Notes: a model not told the origin generated them from the sequence alone. A stretch of DNA of 64,000 nt from Telmatactis stephensoni (GCA_029948255.1 JALIZF010001915.1:248001-312000), one strand, 5' to 3'. Shown: positions 12,039-23,406, counted from the stretch's first letter. Made by a program: numbers and translations.

Positions 12039-14700
12039 ATGTTTCCACAAAAGATAGGGACATTTACAGCTGTTTTAATTGTATGCGTGATCTCTGTTAC
12101 GTGTGGGATAGCTGATGAACAGTCATGCGCAAACCACGTACATAAAGATTGCAGATGTGACATTGCGCATGACCCAAAATCAAACAGATGGTGCAACAAA
12201 CTACAGGTGATAAGATAACTACATGCATGTCTGTTATATTTTGATGTGCAGCAAAACGCCTAGAAAGACTTCCTCCTGCTGCAAATGGTGCAAAATTATT
12301 TATTTAGCTAGCACTGTTAGCTAGCACTATTTAGTTTTAAAGGCCGGTACACGCGAGGGAGCATGCTCCCGTAACACGCTCCCTCGTATGTACCAACGAT
12401 TTCACGCAACAAAAGTTTTGCTCCCTGATTATGCTCCCTGATATTAAACTGGTAAATGTGAGGGAGCAATTACACCTATTTTCAAAATTACGCGACCTTT
12501 GCAGACGACACTTGAATGGCTTTTTCAGTGTTTTTGACTACCGTCAATCAAATCTCCGAATATTCGTCGTCCCTGAAGCAAGCTTAAATTTACATCAAAA
12601 GTTGGAAAATACTTAATGTTCTGTCCATAAATTCAAGTTTGTTTTGTTTCTGAATTTAGAAAGCTAAAATTTTACAAATTTTAGTCGTTACAATTTGATT
12701 CACAAAAGCTTAAAATCCAGACAAGCCATCGCCACTAGGTCGCGTAATTTTGAAATTGGGTGTAAGCCCCGGGAGCAAAATATTACATGCAACGAGCTCC
12801 CCCATGTGTGCCGGCCTTAATGTTTGCGCTCTATGCTATCATGAAGATAATTGCTTTAATATCAATCATATCCGCCGCCCGGTTGGCTCAGTTGGTTGAG
12901 CGTCGGTCTTTCGTGCGGGAGGTCGGGGTTCAAATCCCGGCCGGACCAACACTCAGGGTCTTTAAATAATTGAGGAGAAGGTGCTGCCTTTGTAATTACA
13001 ATTGCAAATGGTTAGATCTTCACGTCTTCTCGGATAAGGACGTTAAACCGTAGGCTCCGTCTCTCTAACACTTCACTACTTGCACCGGAGGGACGTTAAA
13101 GAACCCACACCACTATTCGGGGAGAGTAGGCCATGAAGTTGCCGGTGTGTGTGGTCTGTCCTATAACACTACAGGGCCCACAGTAATTGGCGAAAGCTGT
13201 TGTGGTGACCCTGCCTTCACTGGAAGGAATAAGCTTGTAAATAAATAAATCTTTGAATATGTTTGACGCTGTCAGGCTTCTGACGCTTATCCAAGAAGCA
13301 AGGCTGCCGTGACGTCACTTGCAATCTTTAAAGACATCAGACAAGAAGGAGGCAACGCTTGGGCTTCCTGTGGTATTGCCCATTTCTCATCCCCAGTTTT
13401 CCCTCCTCCTCTCTCACCGCAGGATACCCAATCAAGGTTGATCGAGGGTTAGGTTTGGGCTGATTTCGGGTCGCGGGTTTTCCACAATAAGAAATCTCAA
13501 CGTTTTCTGACTGTGGTATGTGTTCTTTTCCAGTCTTGTGGTGATTGTATGGCAGTACCTCGATGTAATTCACGTTATCTAGACCAGTACAGATCACTAC
13601 TGCTGACCACAATGACTCTGAGCCGCAAATTGTCAGTATGTCCAAATATGAAGTACAAGAATTTATTAAAGAATATTAAAGGTAATCCGTCTTTTCATGT
13701 GACATCTACTTAATTCTGTAACATTTTCTGTAACATTTCGCGCAATATTGCACACAATGCAACTTCTTATTGATATGAACGATCGTATAATACCCTCTTC
13801 TCGTCTTCCTTTCTTATAGCTACAAAACGACATTGTTCACAAGACATGGAATACACCGATCGTTGCGGTATGCGCTGTAAATGTCATGACAGTCAGTTGA
13901 AGTGCTATCGTGTGCGTAAGGAGTTCACGCAGATGAACTTCAACGACAGACGTCGATACGTTGATGCTTTTTACAAGGCAACAACTGACCGTTTTTACAA
14001 GGACGCTTTTGAAGAAATTCTAAATGAACATTCACGTATTCCAAGTAAATATCTACATCATATGCCACAGATATTCTTCCCTTGGCATCGATGGTACTTA
14101 CTTAAAATAGAAGACTTCCTCCGTCAAATCGATTGCCGTATAACTCTACCTTACTACCAGTGGACAGCACGCACGAATCATCTTTGGCGCACAAGTGATC
14201 CCACTGATGTATGGAACGCAGGTCCGCAGGGTCTAGGGGGTAACGGCGTCCCCCCTTCCATGTGCGTACAGGATGGAAGATTCCGAGAAGGCCAATGGGC
14301 GTTGCCTGTTAATAAAGGAGGAGGGTGCTTGAAAAGAGACTTCAACTACTCGTGTACTCTATATGATCAAAAATACCTCAAGGCGACTCTACAGAAAAAT
14401 TTCACAACCTTTGAGTACATAGTGAGAGAAAAGTTCCATAACGATTTTCATGATTGTGTTGGGAAACTGATGCATCATCACTTAACTGCAGGTAACACAC
14501 CGGAGTTCCTTCTTCACCACTCATTCATGGATAAGATATGGGATCAATTTCAGTCCAAAGGAAACCAGTATAAATTCCCTGGTTATTACTTGTCTTTGAA
14601 TATACGAATGCCACAGGCCGATCGCTATCCCTGGGAATATCTTGACAGTGATAACCTACCTGGAGATGTACATATTGTTTATCAAGAATTCCGCGAATAA
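12039..14700 (+). CDS. Secreted tyrosinase-like copper oxidase A
   Basis: Type-3 copper enzyme that would oxidise phenols or catechols outside the cell. Three exons: 12039-12206, 13534-13681 and 13820-14700, with phases 0 and 1 matching paralogue B; 398 residues. An N-terminal hydrophobic signal (residues about 8-24) is followed by a Cys-rich region over exons 1-3 (SCGDC, RCGMRCKC). The catalytic domain is wholly in exon 3. CuA site: HHMPQIFFPWHRW (H186, H195), with an upstream His at 176 the likely third ligand. CuB site: HNDFH (H312, H316) and EFLLHHSFMDKIW (H339). So a full six-His set is plausible. No membrane segment or anchor at the C terminus. A repeat-rich 1.3-kb intron 1 holds a MITE and a SINE. 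The substrate is unknown; melanisation, cuticle or skeletal-matrix cross-linking are options from the family. Confidence 0.9.
12338..12820. mobile_element. Palindromic MITE ('echo' type 2) in tyrosinase A intron 1
   Basis: Begins TTAAAGGCCGGTACACGCGA and ends CCCCATGTGTGCCGGCCTTA. The word GGGAGC/GCTCCC recurs inside both arms (near 12360-12385, 12420-12440, 12465 and 12770-12800). No coding capacity: the 61-residue frame inside it is a by-product. Confidence 0.85.
12876..13260 (+). mobile_element. tRNA-derived SINE, family 1 (full-length copy)
   Basis: The head (about 12876-12950) reads like a tRNA: A box TGGCTCAGTTGG and B box GGTTCAAATCC, ending CCGGCCGGACCAAC. The body of about 300 bp includes TCTTCTCGGATAAGGACGTT and ATTCGGGGAGAGTAGGCCAT. 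The tail is an AAATAAATAAAT stretch. Other copies: 6985-7322 (minus) and 45525-45800 (5'-truncated). Not a working tRNA gene, because it lacks a clean acceptor stem and is fused to the body. Confidence 0.9.
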
Positions 14701-14820
14701 GAATCATAGTTTTCGTGCTTATGAACTCAAGTGTAAAGGATCCACCAACTTTATTCACACAGTGGCCATGCGTTCACACTTCTAGAAAAGGACTACTACC
14801 TACTGAATAATAATAATAAT

Positions 14821-14826
14821 AATAAA
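14821..14826 (+). terminator. Candidate poly(A) signal of tyrosinase A
   Basis: AATAAA 120 bases after the stop codon of tyrosinase A, at the end of an (AAT)n run. First canonical signal downstream of the gene. Confidence 0.5.
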
Positions 14827-15027
14827 ACTCGTGTCCATAATTTCCTAGCTTACACCCAGTGCAAACTAATCCAGGAAACCTATTTACCTAGCTATCTATC
14901 TTTTACTGAAATAAAACTGAATTAAAATACAACTTGATGCAATTAATATCTGAAAATTATTCCCCAACCAAACTCATCCCACCACGCCCATCTGTCTAAC
15001 CCCCTGCCCATTATCGGTAATTAATCA

Positions 15028-15212
15028 TGACTTGATTTGTCTCAAGAAAAGTTGCCAAGTACAAACATACTCGTTTATGTATTAAATTTGATTTATACCT
15101 TTACTTGCTGCTTGCATGAATGTGTTTCAGCACAGTTTATGCTAATGAACTAGAGGTAGTTTGAATAAGTATTGTCTATATAAGATGCGTCAGTCTGCAA
15201 TTCCAATTTTGA
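15028..15212 (+). promoter_or_regulatory. TATA-containing block, copy 1 (duplicated at 24573)
   Basis: About 180 bp nearly identical to 24573-24755. Each copy contains TGCTTGCATGAATGTGTTTC and ends in TCTATATAAGATGCGTCAG, a TATA-box-like element. Lies 330 bp after tyrosinase A. It may be a promoter duplicated with the tyrosinase segment, or a dispersed repeat; no gene can be assigned to it. Confidence 0.45.
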
Positions 15213-15224
15213 CCACGTTCACTC

Positions 15225-15275
15225 GGCGGGCCCTCGACAACGTTCACTCGGCGGGCCTTCGAGCATCCTCGGCTT
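15225..15275. repeat. Tandem 25-bp x 2
   Basis: GTTCACTCGGCGGGCC occurs twice in a row, with CTCGACAAC and TTCGAGCAT following. GC-rich against an AT-rich background. Confidence 0.7.
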
Positions 15276-15429
15276 ACATGCGGTACAGACTTGTCTTCAT
15301 TTTGTGACGAACAACGACGCTACGTCAGCTGAGTAAATAACTTGATGGCATGGTGTCACATTAATATGACAATCGGGTACCCATTAACACCCAAATATCA
15401 CGAGGGTAAAAAAAGGCAAAGGCTAATGT

Positions 15430-15665
15430 TTTACTTCGAAATCGCAGGAGTGGTTGCCCAGTCTCCCGAGCCAAAGGCTCATGTATCAAGCGTTCGAAGG
15501 TGCGCCCTCTACCCCCTCTATCCATCAGTGCTCCGTTTTAAGGGTATTTAAAGCTAATTAAAGCTACACGGAAAGGAAAGAAGTGAAACAAGGATGTGAA
15601 GTCACTGGGAATTGAACTCGGGACATCGCGCACTAACCAACTGTGCCATCCTTGCTCCTTGTCTG
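15430..15665 (-). mobile_element. tRNA-derived SINE, family 3 (minus-strand copy)
   Basis: Reverse complement matches 62150-62385: the head reads AGCAAGGATGGCACAGTTGG with B-box-like GTTCAATTCCC. The body reads TCCTTGTTTCACTTCTTTCC and continues to TAATTAGCTTTAAATACC. Confidence 0.85.
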
Positions 15666-15924
15666 AAATAGGAGTTGAGAGCTTTATGAGGTATTTTATT
15701 AGAGAAGTAATTAGTTATGGGGGGTTGGACAAATAAGTTATTAGTATTTAAGTCTATTTTGATATTATTATATATTGTTGTGGGGTGGGGTATGGAGAAT
15801 CTTTATTTTTATTTTTATTTTATTTTATTTTATTTTTAATTTTGATTTGAGTAGATAGGTGTCCTCAATTAGTTTACTTAAATGTAAGCTAGAATCATAT
15901 TGACACGTTAATAAAGTTTATTAT

Positions 15925-16540
15925 TATTATTAACTGTTAACTGAGAAACGGCTTCTAAATTAACTGTTAACTGAGAATTCTTATTTTTCAAAGCTGTTAT
16001 TTGATACTGATTAAAGAAATAACTGTTAACTGTGGTTTGCATTTCTGAAGAAAAACAGCATAATTTAAATGCTGTTTTATAATTAGAACTACCGAGTTTT
16101 AGCTTATTCCACGTCCTTTTCCTGCATGGTCATTTCCTGCATTAAGGCCCCGGGGAGGGGATCAGTAACAGAGGGTGTTAATGGGGTTAATAGTTACCTG
16201 AGATTTGGCCAAAAAAATAGCAGTTAACTGAGATTTGGCCCAAAAATTAGTAGTTAACTGATAAATGAAAATTTAGCAGTTAACTGATTTTTGAGTAGCA
16301 TTGGGACCTTAAGGTGCAGTTAACGTGATTTTGTGTTATAGATTTATTGATTTGACCAAGATTCACCCTTAAATGACTTGATCTGCTAAAGTTAGGAAAA
16401 ATTCTAGTCATTATTTAATGTTTTTCGCTTTAAGAACTAATCGTTAATAGTTAACTTCAATAAGTTAATGATTAACTGCAATTAGTAGTTAACTGAGAAT
16501 TGGCAAAAAAATTAGTAGTTAACTGATATTGGGGTACCCC
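15925..16540. repeat. GTTAACTG-word array
   Basis: At least ten occurrences of (A)GTTAACTG(A) or close variants at irregular spacing, for example AGCAGTTAACTGAGATTTGG at about 16220. Includes one exact palindrome GTTAATGATTAAC at 16464-16476, which matches the HNF1-type consensus. No TIR or tandem period is obvious. Confidence 0.6.
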
Positions 16541-16569
16541 CATTATCACCCTCGTAACATGCAGTCACC

Positions 16570-17850
16570 GAGAATCAGTGTCGTTAAGTATTGATGAAAA
16601 TGGTGGGAAGTTTTGAGCGTTTTGACATCTCTACGATTTGAAAATACAAACGCAAAGGATTTTTTACGATTTCATATTCAAATTTGATGAAAAAATGAAA
16701 TTGCCACTTTTTGTCACTGATTGGTGATTGCATGGTGATCGAGGTCCCTTTCACATCATACAAATGAGTACAACAGAGTACAACAAAGCAAAACTGAATT
16801 GATACCTTTATCTTGTTGACGTTGTGAGGGTTCCGAAGAATAATACTTGTGGAAAATATCCGAGTATATTTGTACCCAAAATATTGAGTAACAATGCAAT
16901 CTACATTTCAACCAATCTTGTACCCAAAATATTGAGTAACAATGCAATCTACATTTCAACCAATCTCTAACAGGTTGAGGAGCGTGGAAACTCCATGACA
17001 AGAACTGCTCTCGTGATTATTCATCGTCATAACCTGCAGACCATATGCACGCGAGTTTTCTACCAAAATCCCTTTCATCAACGTGAAAACAGCAAAATGT
17101 TTCTATGACAAACTGAAGACTGATGGGTACAAGATTTAATGTTCTCACCGTGTACCACTAGAACAAAATCGTTCATGCAGCTGCAATAGGAGAAGACTGA
17201 TGCACAGGCGCGATGCAAGCAATGCGTTGGCAGAGAGTTAGGTCTATATCAAACGAAAACGCATTTGATAAATTTAGTTGTGACTTGGGCCTCGTTTATT
17301 TATAACTTGTATCGATTTGCGAGCACTTTGAGCGAGAGCTACAAGGACTTTCCGCGTGTTTAAAAGACCCAGTAGTGGTGCATTCTACGTTCCGATCTCT
17401 ATTAATGACTCAGAAATAATTTAAAATACGCTCTTTGTTTTTAATCGTGATACACAGGGGTAAGCGAATGGTAAAATCCAAGACGCCGAGATCCTTGTTT
17501 GAAAATCCAAGCCCGAAAACTGAGTTTGAGACTTTTAATTACCACAGCATCCGATCCTAAGAAGTGATAATCAAGTGCTTGTCTTGTTAACTAGAAATTT
17601 ACTTCGAATTCCCAAATCTTCGTTCTTGCTAAGTCGTTGTGAAAAACGTTACTGTGCGATTTTTTGCAGAGCGCAAAAAGTAGTTTTTGACTTCCTTAAA
17701 ACCGATTTTGAAGCCTGCTCGTTATTTCACTGGGCCTCAGGGGAACAAAATCGTTCAATATCTAATTTAGCTGAAACTTCAATTGAAACTAAAGTGAAAG
17801 ACTCTCAAAGAGCCATTTGATAGCTGGCTAGTTTGTTTTCTGAACATTCT
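16570..17850. other. Gene-free interval with one short tandem repeat
   Basis: No exon recognised. A 48-bp unit (containing ACCCAAAATATTGAGTAACA) is present twice head to tail at about 16871-16966. The frame at 17575-17820 has no recognisable motif. Confidence 0.45.
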
Positions 17851-17854
17851 CATG

Positions 17855-17960
17855 GGAAGTATTAGATTTTATGAATCTTTGGAGGCGACAGTGACGTCAT
17901 ACACTCAACCCAAGCAATCAGCTCCATACATTTCTTTGTAAATTGAGCTTAAAATATAAT
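17855..17960. repeat. Half copy of the 40581-41134 inverted element
   Basis: Shares CAGTGACGTCAT, an 'actcaa' stretch and CTCCATACATTTCTTTG with the arms of the large inverted element at 40581. No matching second arm found nearby. Confidence 0.5.
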
Positions 17961-18889
17961 ATCTCAGTGTAATTATTCTACAGTGAAGAAATAAATCCTT
18001 AGCCTAAACAAAGTAGGAAAACTCCTTCGCACAAACTTTTAGTGTGAAAGAAATGAGATAGCGAGGCACGAGATTGGCACAAATAGAGGGGTTTCATGGC
18101 AGCAATGTTTGTGGGCAAGTACAGTAGAAAGTTTTTGAATAGACCTTTTTGACCTTTTTGCGATAACAAACATTCTCGACATGCATCTCGTGCAGATAAA
18201 ACAAAAGAACATTTTATTAATTATGACATTTTTGAATATTCATTGTTCAAGGCTCGTGAAATGTTTGTACCTAGTTGAGCGTTGAACATATTATTTTAAA
18301 TGTAAGCACAAAATAAACTAAAAGGGATTTGTTTTCACTCCATGTTATATGTTATGCGTACTGCGTTTAGACATGTACTCACAGTTCTGACTACCGAGTA
18401 TTCGATATGCTAATTAATTACACTGACATTTATAATCGATCCCCAAACCCCATGCAATCTTATCATTTTACTTTTTTGAGGATTCGTTGTTCAAGATGGA
18501 ATTTTCAATGTGTGAGGTACCCCCTGATATCTATACAGGTCTGTACACACACACACACACACCAATATAAAGTGACCGCAAGTACTGGTTAGTATGCTAA
18601 ACAGTGAGACGGGAGTGCCAAAGCTTATGTGAATTTATTGAAAGCAAAGGTATAGAGGGATTTCCTGGCAGCCATGCATCTTTATGATCAAAATAATAGT
18701 GTTTTCACTCAAGGGAAATCAAATCTTTTCTCATTAAACTTTTTTGCGATAACGAACTTTCTGGCCTCACTCGTGCTCGTAGAACAAAAATCCTGCAAAT
18801 ATTTTTACGTTTTCAACAAAAAACAATAGAACCAAATAATTGTGTCTGTGAAACACCAGTGTGCCGGAGGGGTAACTGTTGAATTTTAA

Positions 18890-19236
18890 TGCTCCAAACA
18901 CACGTATGCGTTTTCATAGTTCGAAAACATACTTTCTTATGCGTTTAGGCCTTCCATCCACACGAAAGCGATGAACTGAAACGCTCACCATAAAGGAATA
19001 TTTTCGAAGGCGTTCTCTAAAGTGGATACTTTCGAAACCTTCGTTTTCGTGTGGAGAGTGCTGACGAATTATCAATGGAACATTCACAAAGCATTTTCGT
19101 GTGGACGGAGCTAAACGGTTAAAAAGTATACGTTTACAAACGAAACCGCATACGTATTGACGACTCTAAAAGGATTCGAAAACGTTCATAGTTTTCGTGT
19201 GGACTTCAATAGTCCTATGTGTTTACGGGGCCTAAA
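18890..19236. mobile_element. Palindromic MITE ('echo' type 3)
   Basis: Right end ATAGTCCTATGTGTTTACGG then GGCCTAAA; the left side carries 'ccaaacacacgtatgcgttttcatag' and TTTAGGCCTTCCATCCACAC. The words TTTTCGTGTGGA and its complement TCCACACGAAA recur at about 18960, 19040, 19095 and 19195. The left boundary is uncertain. Confidence 0.65.
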
Positions 19237-19361
19237 TTAGCATATCGAATACTCGGTAGTCAGAACCGTGAGTACATCTGTCTAAACGCAGTACGCATAA
19301 CATATAACATGGAGTGAAAACAAATCCCTTTTAGTTTATTTTGTGCTTACATTTAAAATTC

Positions 19362-19690
19362 AATAATTGCGTTAAATTTGCTATAGTCGGAAATGTGGAG
19401 TTTACATTAATTTTGCTACTTAAGTAAACCAATAGCAAATTCAGAGCACCAGATTTGCAGTATAGCAAAAGTGTAGCAAATTTAATCCAAAAGTAAAATT
19501 TACATGCCTATGCAAATCTATGGCAAATATAAGCCAAACTCAGTAATTGCGTTACATTTGCTAGATTTGTAAACGTGGAGTTTACATCAATTTTGCTACT
19601 CGTGTAAACCAATAGCAAATTTGGAGCACCAGATATGCTCTGTATTTGCTCATTACGCAAACTTGAGCAAATCCATTTTTTCGTCCATGG
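19362..19690. repeat. Tandem repeat, about 180 bp x 2
   Basis: Blocks starting CAATAATTGCGTTAAATTTG (19361) and CAGTAATTGCGTTACATTTG (19541) run in parallel through GTGGAGTTTACAT and 'gtaaaccaatagcaaatt'. Inserted between B' and A' of the permuted inverted repeat. Confidence 0.75.
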
Positions 19691-19823
19691 GATAACACTA
19701 AAACCGTGAAACAAGTACTAACTAAAAGTACAAATAGTACTAATGAAACAATAGAAAACAAAGGGTTTTGCTACTATTTGTCTCTATTTAGTTGCTAAGT
19801 TATTTCACGGTTTTAGTGTTATC
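19691..19823. mobile_element. Small MITE, 'CACTAAAACCGTG' family (copy 1)
   Basis: Perfect ends GATAACACTAAAACCGTGAA and TTCACGGTTTTAGTGTTATC flank an AT-rich core with ATAGTACTAAT. Related copies at 21956-22102 and 23407-23553 share the 'actaaatagtgct' core. Confidence 0.8.
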
Positions 19824-20394
19824 GCTCTATGTTCAACGCTCAACTAGGTACAAACATTCCACGAGCCTTGAACAATGAATATTCAAGATGTCATAATTAA
19901 TAAAAAGTTCTTTTGTTTTATCTGCACGAGATGTCGAGAATGTTTGTTATCGCAAAAAGGTCTAAAGAGAAAGATTTGATTTCCCTTGAGTGAAAAACGC
20001 TATTATTTTGATCATAAAGATGGCTGCCAGGAAATCCCTTTATACCTTTGTTTTCATTAAATTCACATAAGCCTTGGCACTCCCGTCTCACTGTTTACTA
20101 ACCAGTACTTGTGGTCACTTCATATTGGTGTGTGCGTACAGTCCTGTATACATATCAGGGGATACTTCCCACATTGAAAATTCCAACTGAACAACGAATC
20201 CTCGAAAAAGTAAAATGATAAGGTTGCGTGGGGTTTGGGGATCGATCATAATATAAATGTCAGTGTAATTACAGCATTAAATAACTATGAGTATATACGG
20301 CGCGCGGAATGGTCCAAAATTATGACATTAAGTTTGAACAGATACATGTTGGTTGACTGCGTTACATCGCGTTAGATGATATTGTTTTCTCTTC

Positions 20395-20625
20395 TCAACT
20401 CAAAAAAACTGGGTCAAAGACTAAATAAATCGTTTGAAGACCAAAAACTCAGTCGAAAACTCAAAGAAAAAAAAAACCTTGGTAAAATGCAGAAAAAACT
20501 CGGTCGAAGACAAAATCTCGATCGAAGACAAAAATTTGGTCCAAGACTAAAAGTTCGGTCGATGTCTAAAAACTCGGTCGAAAACTAAAAACTCGATCGC
20601 AAACTAAAAAAACCCCTAAATTAGT
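20395..20625 (+). repeat. Degenerate minisatellite, about 20-bp period
   Basis: Repeats of the type CTCGGTCGAAGACAAAAA with many substitutions. The 70-residue Lys/Arg-rich frame starting at 20376 is just translation of this repeat. Confidence 0.7.
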
Positions 20626-21080
20626 TCTAAGAACAAAGAACTAATAGTCTAAGGTATCAGTTTTGTACTATGTTTAGAGCAGCATTTGTATGATGTGAAA
20701 GAAACCTTGATCACTATGCAATGATCGTATCAAAGTCCCTTGATGCGTTCCTTGCCGTGACCGTGCCGTTTTCACAGTCTTACAAAAATTGCTCTAAATC
20801 GTCTTTTCTCTGTGATGACGTTTATAAAATTGTAACTATAAAGATCATGCTGTTAGAGCAGTTTTTGTCTAGCTATGGAAAACTCACGACATGCGAGGAA
20901 CAGTTCTTCAATGGTACACTGTTCCTTTTTCAGTCTTACTACATTTCTAACTCTTCTTCTCTTTCTTCTATCTTTAGGATGCAAAAATATTCTGAGGATC
21001 GCCGGCTATAAGTACGACGATCTCTTTAATTTTCCCGCCATTATTACGATCGCAATTATGGTCGAGCTAAATTCGCAAAA
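20626..21080. other. Gene-free interval before the broken tyrosinase copy
   Basis: Short overlapping frames (20721-21096) carry no recognisable motif. The part that should correspond to the 5' half of tyrosinase exon 2 is absent, so the duplication breakpoint lies near 21080. Confidence 0.4.
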
Positions 21081-21754
21081 CACAAGAATTTATTAACGAA
21101 TATTAAAGGTAATCCGTCTTTTCATGCGACATCTACTTCTGTAACATTTTCTGCAACATTTCGCGCAATATTGTACACGATGCAAATCTGTGTTTCGCGC
21201 GATGTTGCAGAAAATATTGCGTCGTGAGTCAGGTTTTATTTTCATGTCAGTAACACTTCTCGTTGAAAATCAACCATGCAAACCGTTAAGGTGAGACGCG
21301 GTGTATACCAACAGAGATTTTTCAGGGTTGATTCGAGAAAAATGCTGTCCCTATATTTGTTTTGTCAGTACTGACTTATTACGCATCTTTTTATTATTAT
21401 GAAGGATCATGTAATACCCTCTTCTCGTCTTCCTTTCTTATAGCTACAAAACGACATTGTTCACAAGACATGGAATACACCGATCGTTGCGGTATGCGCT
21501 GTAAATGTCATGACAGTCAGTTGAAACGCTATCGTGTGCGTAAAGAATTCACGCAGATGAACTTCAACGACAGACGACGATACGTTGATGCTTTTTACAA
21601 GGCAACAACTGACCGTTTTTACAAGGACGCTTTTGAAGAAATTCTAAATGAACATTCACATATTCCAAGTAAATATCTACATCATATGCCACAGATATTC
21701 CTCCCTTGGCATCGATGGTACATACTTAAAATAGAAGACTTCCTCCGTCAATAA
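21081..21754 (+). pseudogene. Truncated duplicate of tyrosinase A
   Basis: The last bases of exon 2 (AAGAATTTATTAACGAATAT then TAAAG and the donor GTAATCC) and the start of the next intron match 13655-13760. After about 220 bp of extra sequence, exon 3 (21444-21754) follows, nearly identical to gene A at 13820. It runs through CuA (HHMPQIFLPWHRW) and then ends abruptly at TAA right after FLRQ. CuB, exon 1 and most of exon 2 are missing. The Cys after SQLK is replaced by Arg, removing one cysteine of the Cys-rich module. A functional enzyme is not possible. The close match implies a recent event; transcription is possible but unsupported. Confidence 0.85.
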
Positions 21755-21955
21755 TATAATCCGAAATTATAAGCACATTTTTGGACCTGTAAATTCAAAT
21801 GTAATTTGCACTGGTGTTACAGATGTTTGCACTGGTATTACAGATTTTTGCACTGGTATTACATTTAAACTGCACTGCTCTCAGCCAATCAGCATCGAGA
21901 ATTTTTTCATGTATATTATTAGCTAAGTAACTATTTCACAGTCCGGTGAAAATCA

Positions 21956-22102
21956 CTCTACAAACCCTAAAAGTGTGCAAACCTTTGCACTATTTAGTAC
22001 TAAATAGTGTTAATATATTAAACAATAGAAAACAATAGAATTAGCATAATTTAGTGCTATTTAGTACTATTTATGTTGCACACTTTTAGTGCTTGTACTC
22101 TA
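21956..22102. mobile_element. Small MITE, 'CACTAAAACCGTG' family (copy 2)
   Basis: Left CTCTACAAACCCTAAAAGTG and right CACTTTTAGTGCTTGTACTC form inverted ends; the core is AAAACAATAGAATTAGCATA with ATTTAGTACTA words. Just downstream of the broken tyrosinase copy. Confidence 0.75.
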
Positions 22103-22558
22103 TTCTCCAAAATATGAAAAAGAGTTAAAAAGTGTGTTCTTACTCTAAAATTCAAACTAAATCTTTTGTCTTGAGTCTTCAGTCACAGTCCCACAGTTAC
22201 CGACGGTATCCTCAGCTGTAGCCCAACTATTCTCGTATAGCTGAAGTTTAAGATTGTGATTGTCATGCCGATATATTGAACCGACTGCCAAATCCGACAC
22301 TGATGACAATGATTGGTATATTCAAATTGTAATTTATTCATAAATTGTAATTCCCTCTCCAATAAATTGTTGGGAAGTGCTTATTTCAAGTTTGTAGTTC
22401 CCAAATTATGTATGTATCGTGTGCATCTAATCTGGTAAGGACATCTAACGCCACACCCTATAACATCCAAGTGTTTGATAAGTAAACACTTGTTAGTTAG
22501 AAGAAGAAGAGGAGACTTGCATGTAGTTATTACCTCGCTCACTGTACAACAATAAGAA

Positions 22559-22740
22559 CAGGGGCGTATCCAGAATATTTCAAAGGGGGGTCACACTTTC
22601 CATTTTCCACCAAAGGGGGGGTCACACTTCCAATTTCTCAATCTTTCTCCAGTCAGATTCTTTTATTTCTATCATCTTTTTGTTTTCAAAGGGGGGTCAC
22701 GGGCACCCTGGGACCCCCCCCCCCCTTGGATACGCCCCTG
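22559..22740. mobile_element. MITE with GGGGCGTATCCAG ends
   Basis: CAGGGGCGTATCCAG at the left and CTTGGATACGCCCCTG at the right are near-perfect inverted ends. The interior repeats AAAGGGGGGTCAC three times and has a run of 13 Cs at about 22718. No coding capacity. Confidence 0.8.
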
Positions 22741-22904
22741 AAGAAGAAGAGCAACTAAGATCCCGAGTACTTGGTTACAAAATATTCAATACTTTCAGTT
22801 CCTTTTCACTATTCAATGTGCATATTTTAGTTATATCTAATTCAAATCAGTTCATAATAAGCTAGTTCCTCTCTCTCCCTTAACTCTGTAATCACAACTC
22901 TGGC

Positions 22905-23348
22905 TAAGGTTAGGGCACGATTACATGACGATTTTCAGCCCGGGCTCACATTTCAGCCCGGTCAGGTGGCTGAAACTTCAGCCCGGTCTCCTCAACAAAT
23001 GTATATACAATTAAGTTTTCGATTACATGAAGAAATTTTGCAATTGATCCGATCCCGGGCTGAAATTCAGCCCGGAAGGAAATTTCCAGCCCGGGTCAAG
23101 CTAACCGGACTGGAAGGTTCAGCCCGACAAAACGGGCTGAAAATTCTCATGTAATCGCGACTGAACATTTCAGCCCGGGGCGGCTGAAAACCTGAGCCAC
23201 TGCTGTATTGTGGCAGCGGAAAGTGTATTGAACAGGCGCTTTGAAGTGGTGGCAAAGCCTATCCCGGGCTGGTTTTGTCATGTAATCGCGAAAAAATTTC
23301 AGCCCGGTCAGGAGGGCTGAAAATCGTCATGTAATATCGGTACCTTAA
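22905..23348. mobile_element. Palindromic MITE ('echo' type 4, CAGCCCGG)
   Basis: Left end TAAGGTTAGGGCACGATTAC, right end CGTCATGTAATATCGGTACC then TTAA. The arms continue ATGACGATTTTCAGCCC. CAGCCCGG/CCGGGCTG occurs about ten times within 430 bp, and ATTACATGA or its complement marks four places, as if several half-elements were nested. Confidence 0.8.
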
Positions 23349-23406
23349 ATAGCTGAACTATTTGCGTCTACAACCAAGTAATAAAATATTAGTTATAGAA
23401 TAATAT

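Larger units (their letters stand above)
18080..20285. repeat. Permuted inverted repeat, about 2.2 kb
   Basis: Three blocks on the plus strand, A (about 18160-18290), B (18290-18415) and C (18415-18745), recur inverted on the right in the order B' (19237-19360), A' (19830-19965), C' (19980-20285). That is a circular permutation of a simple inverted copy. A diverged A-like piece follows C (GCGATAACGAACTTTCTGGC at about 18750). This implies an ancestral A-B-C-A tandem array or circular intermediate. Younger elements interrupt the right side (19362-19823). Confidence 0.7.

Noticed and set aside
12880..12955. Possible tRNA gene
   Set aside because: Good A and B boxes, but the tRNA-like part is fused to the same 300-bp body seen at 6985 and 45525, so it is a SINE head.
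21362..21443. Novel N terminus for a short tyrosinase (frame opening at 21362)
   Set aside because: This stretch is intron read-through; the acceptor TAG at 21441-21443 is conserved with gene A, and the frame ends after CuA, so the copy is a broken duplicate.
22966..23255. Pair of opposite 62-codon frames
   Set aside because: Both lie inside the CAGCCCGG MITE and translate its repeats.
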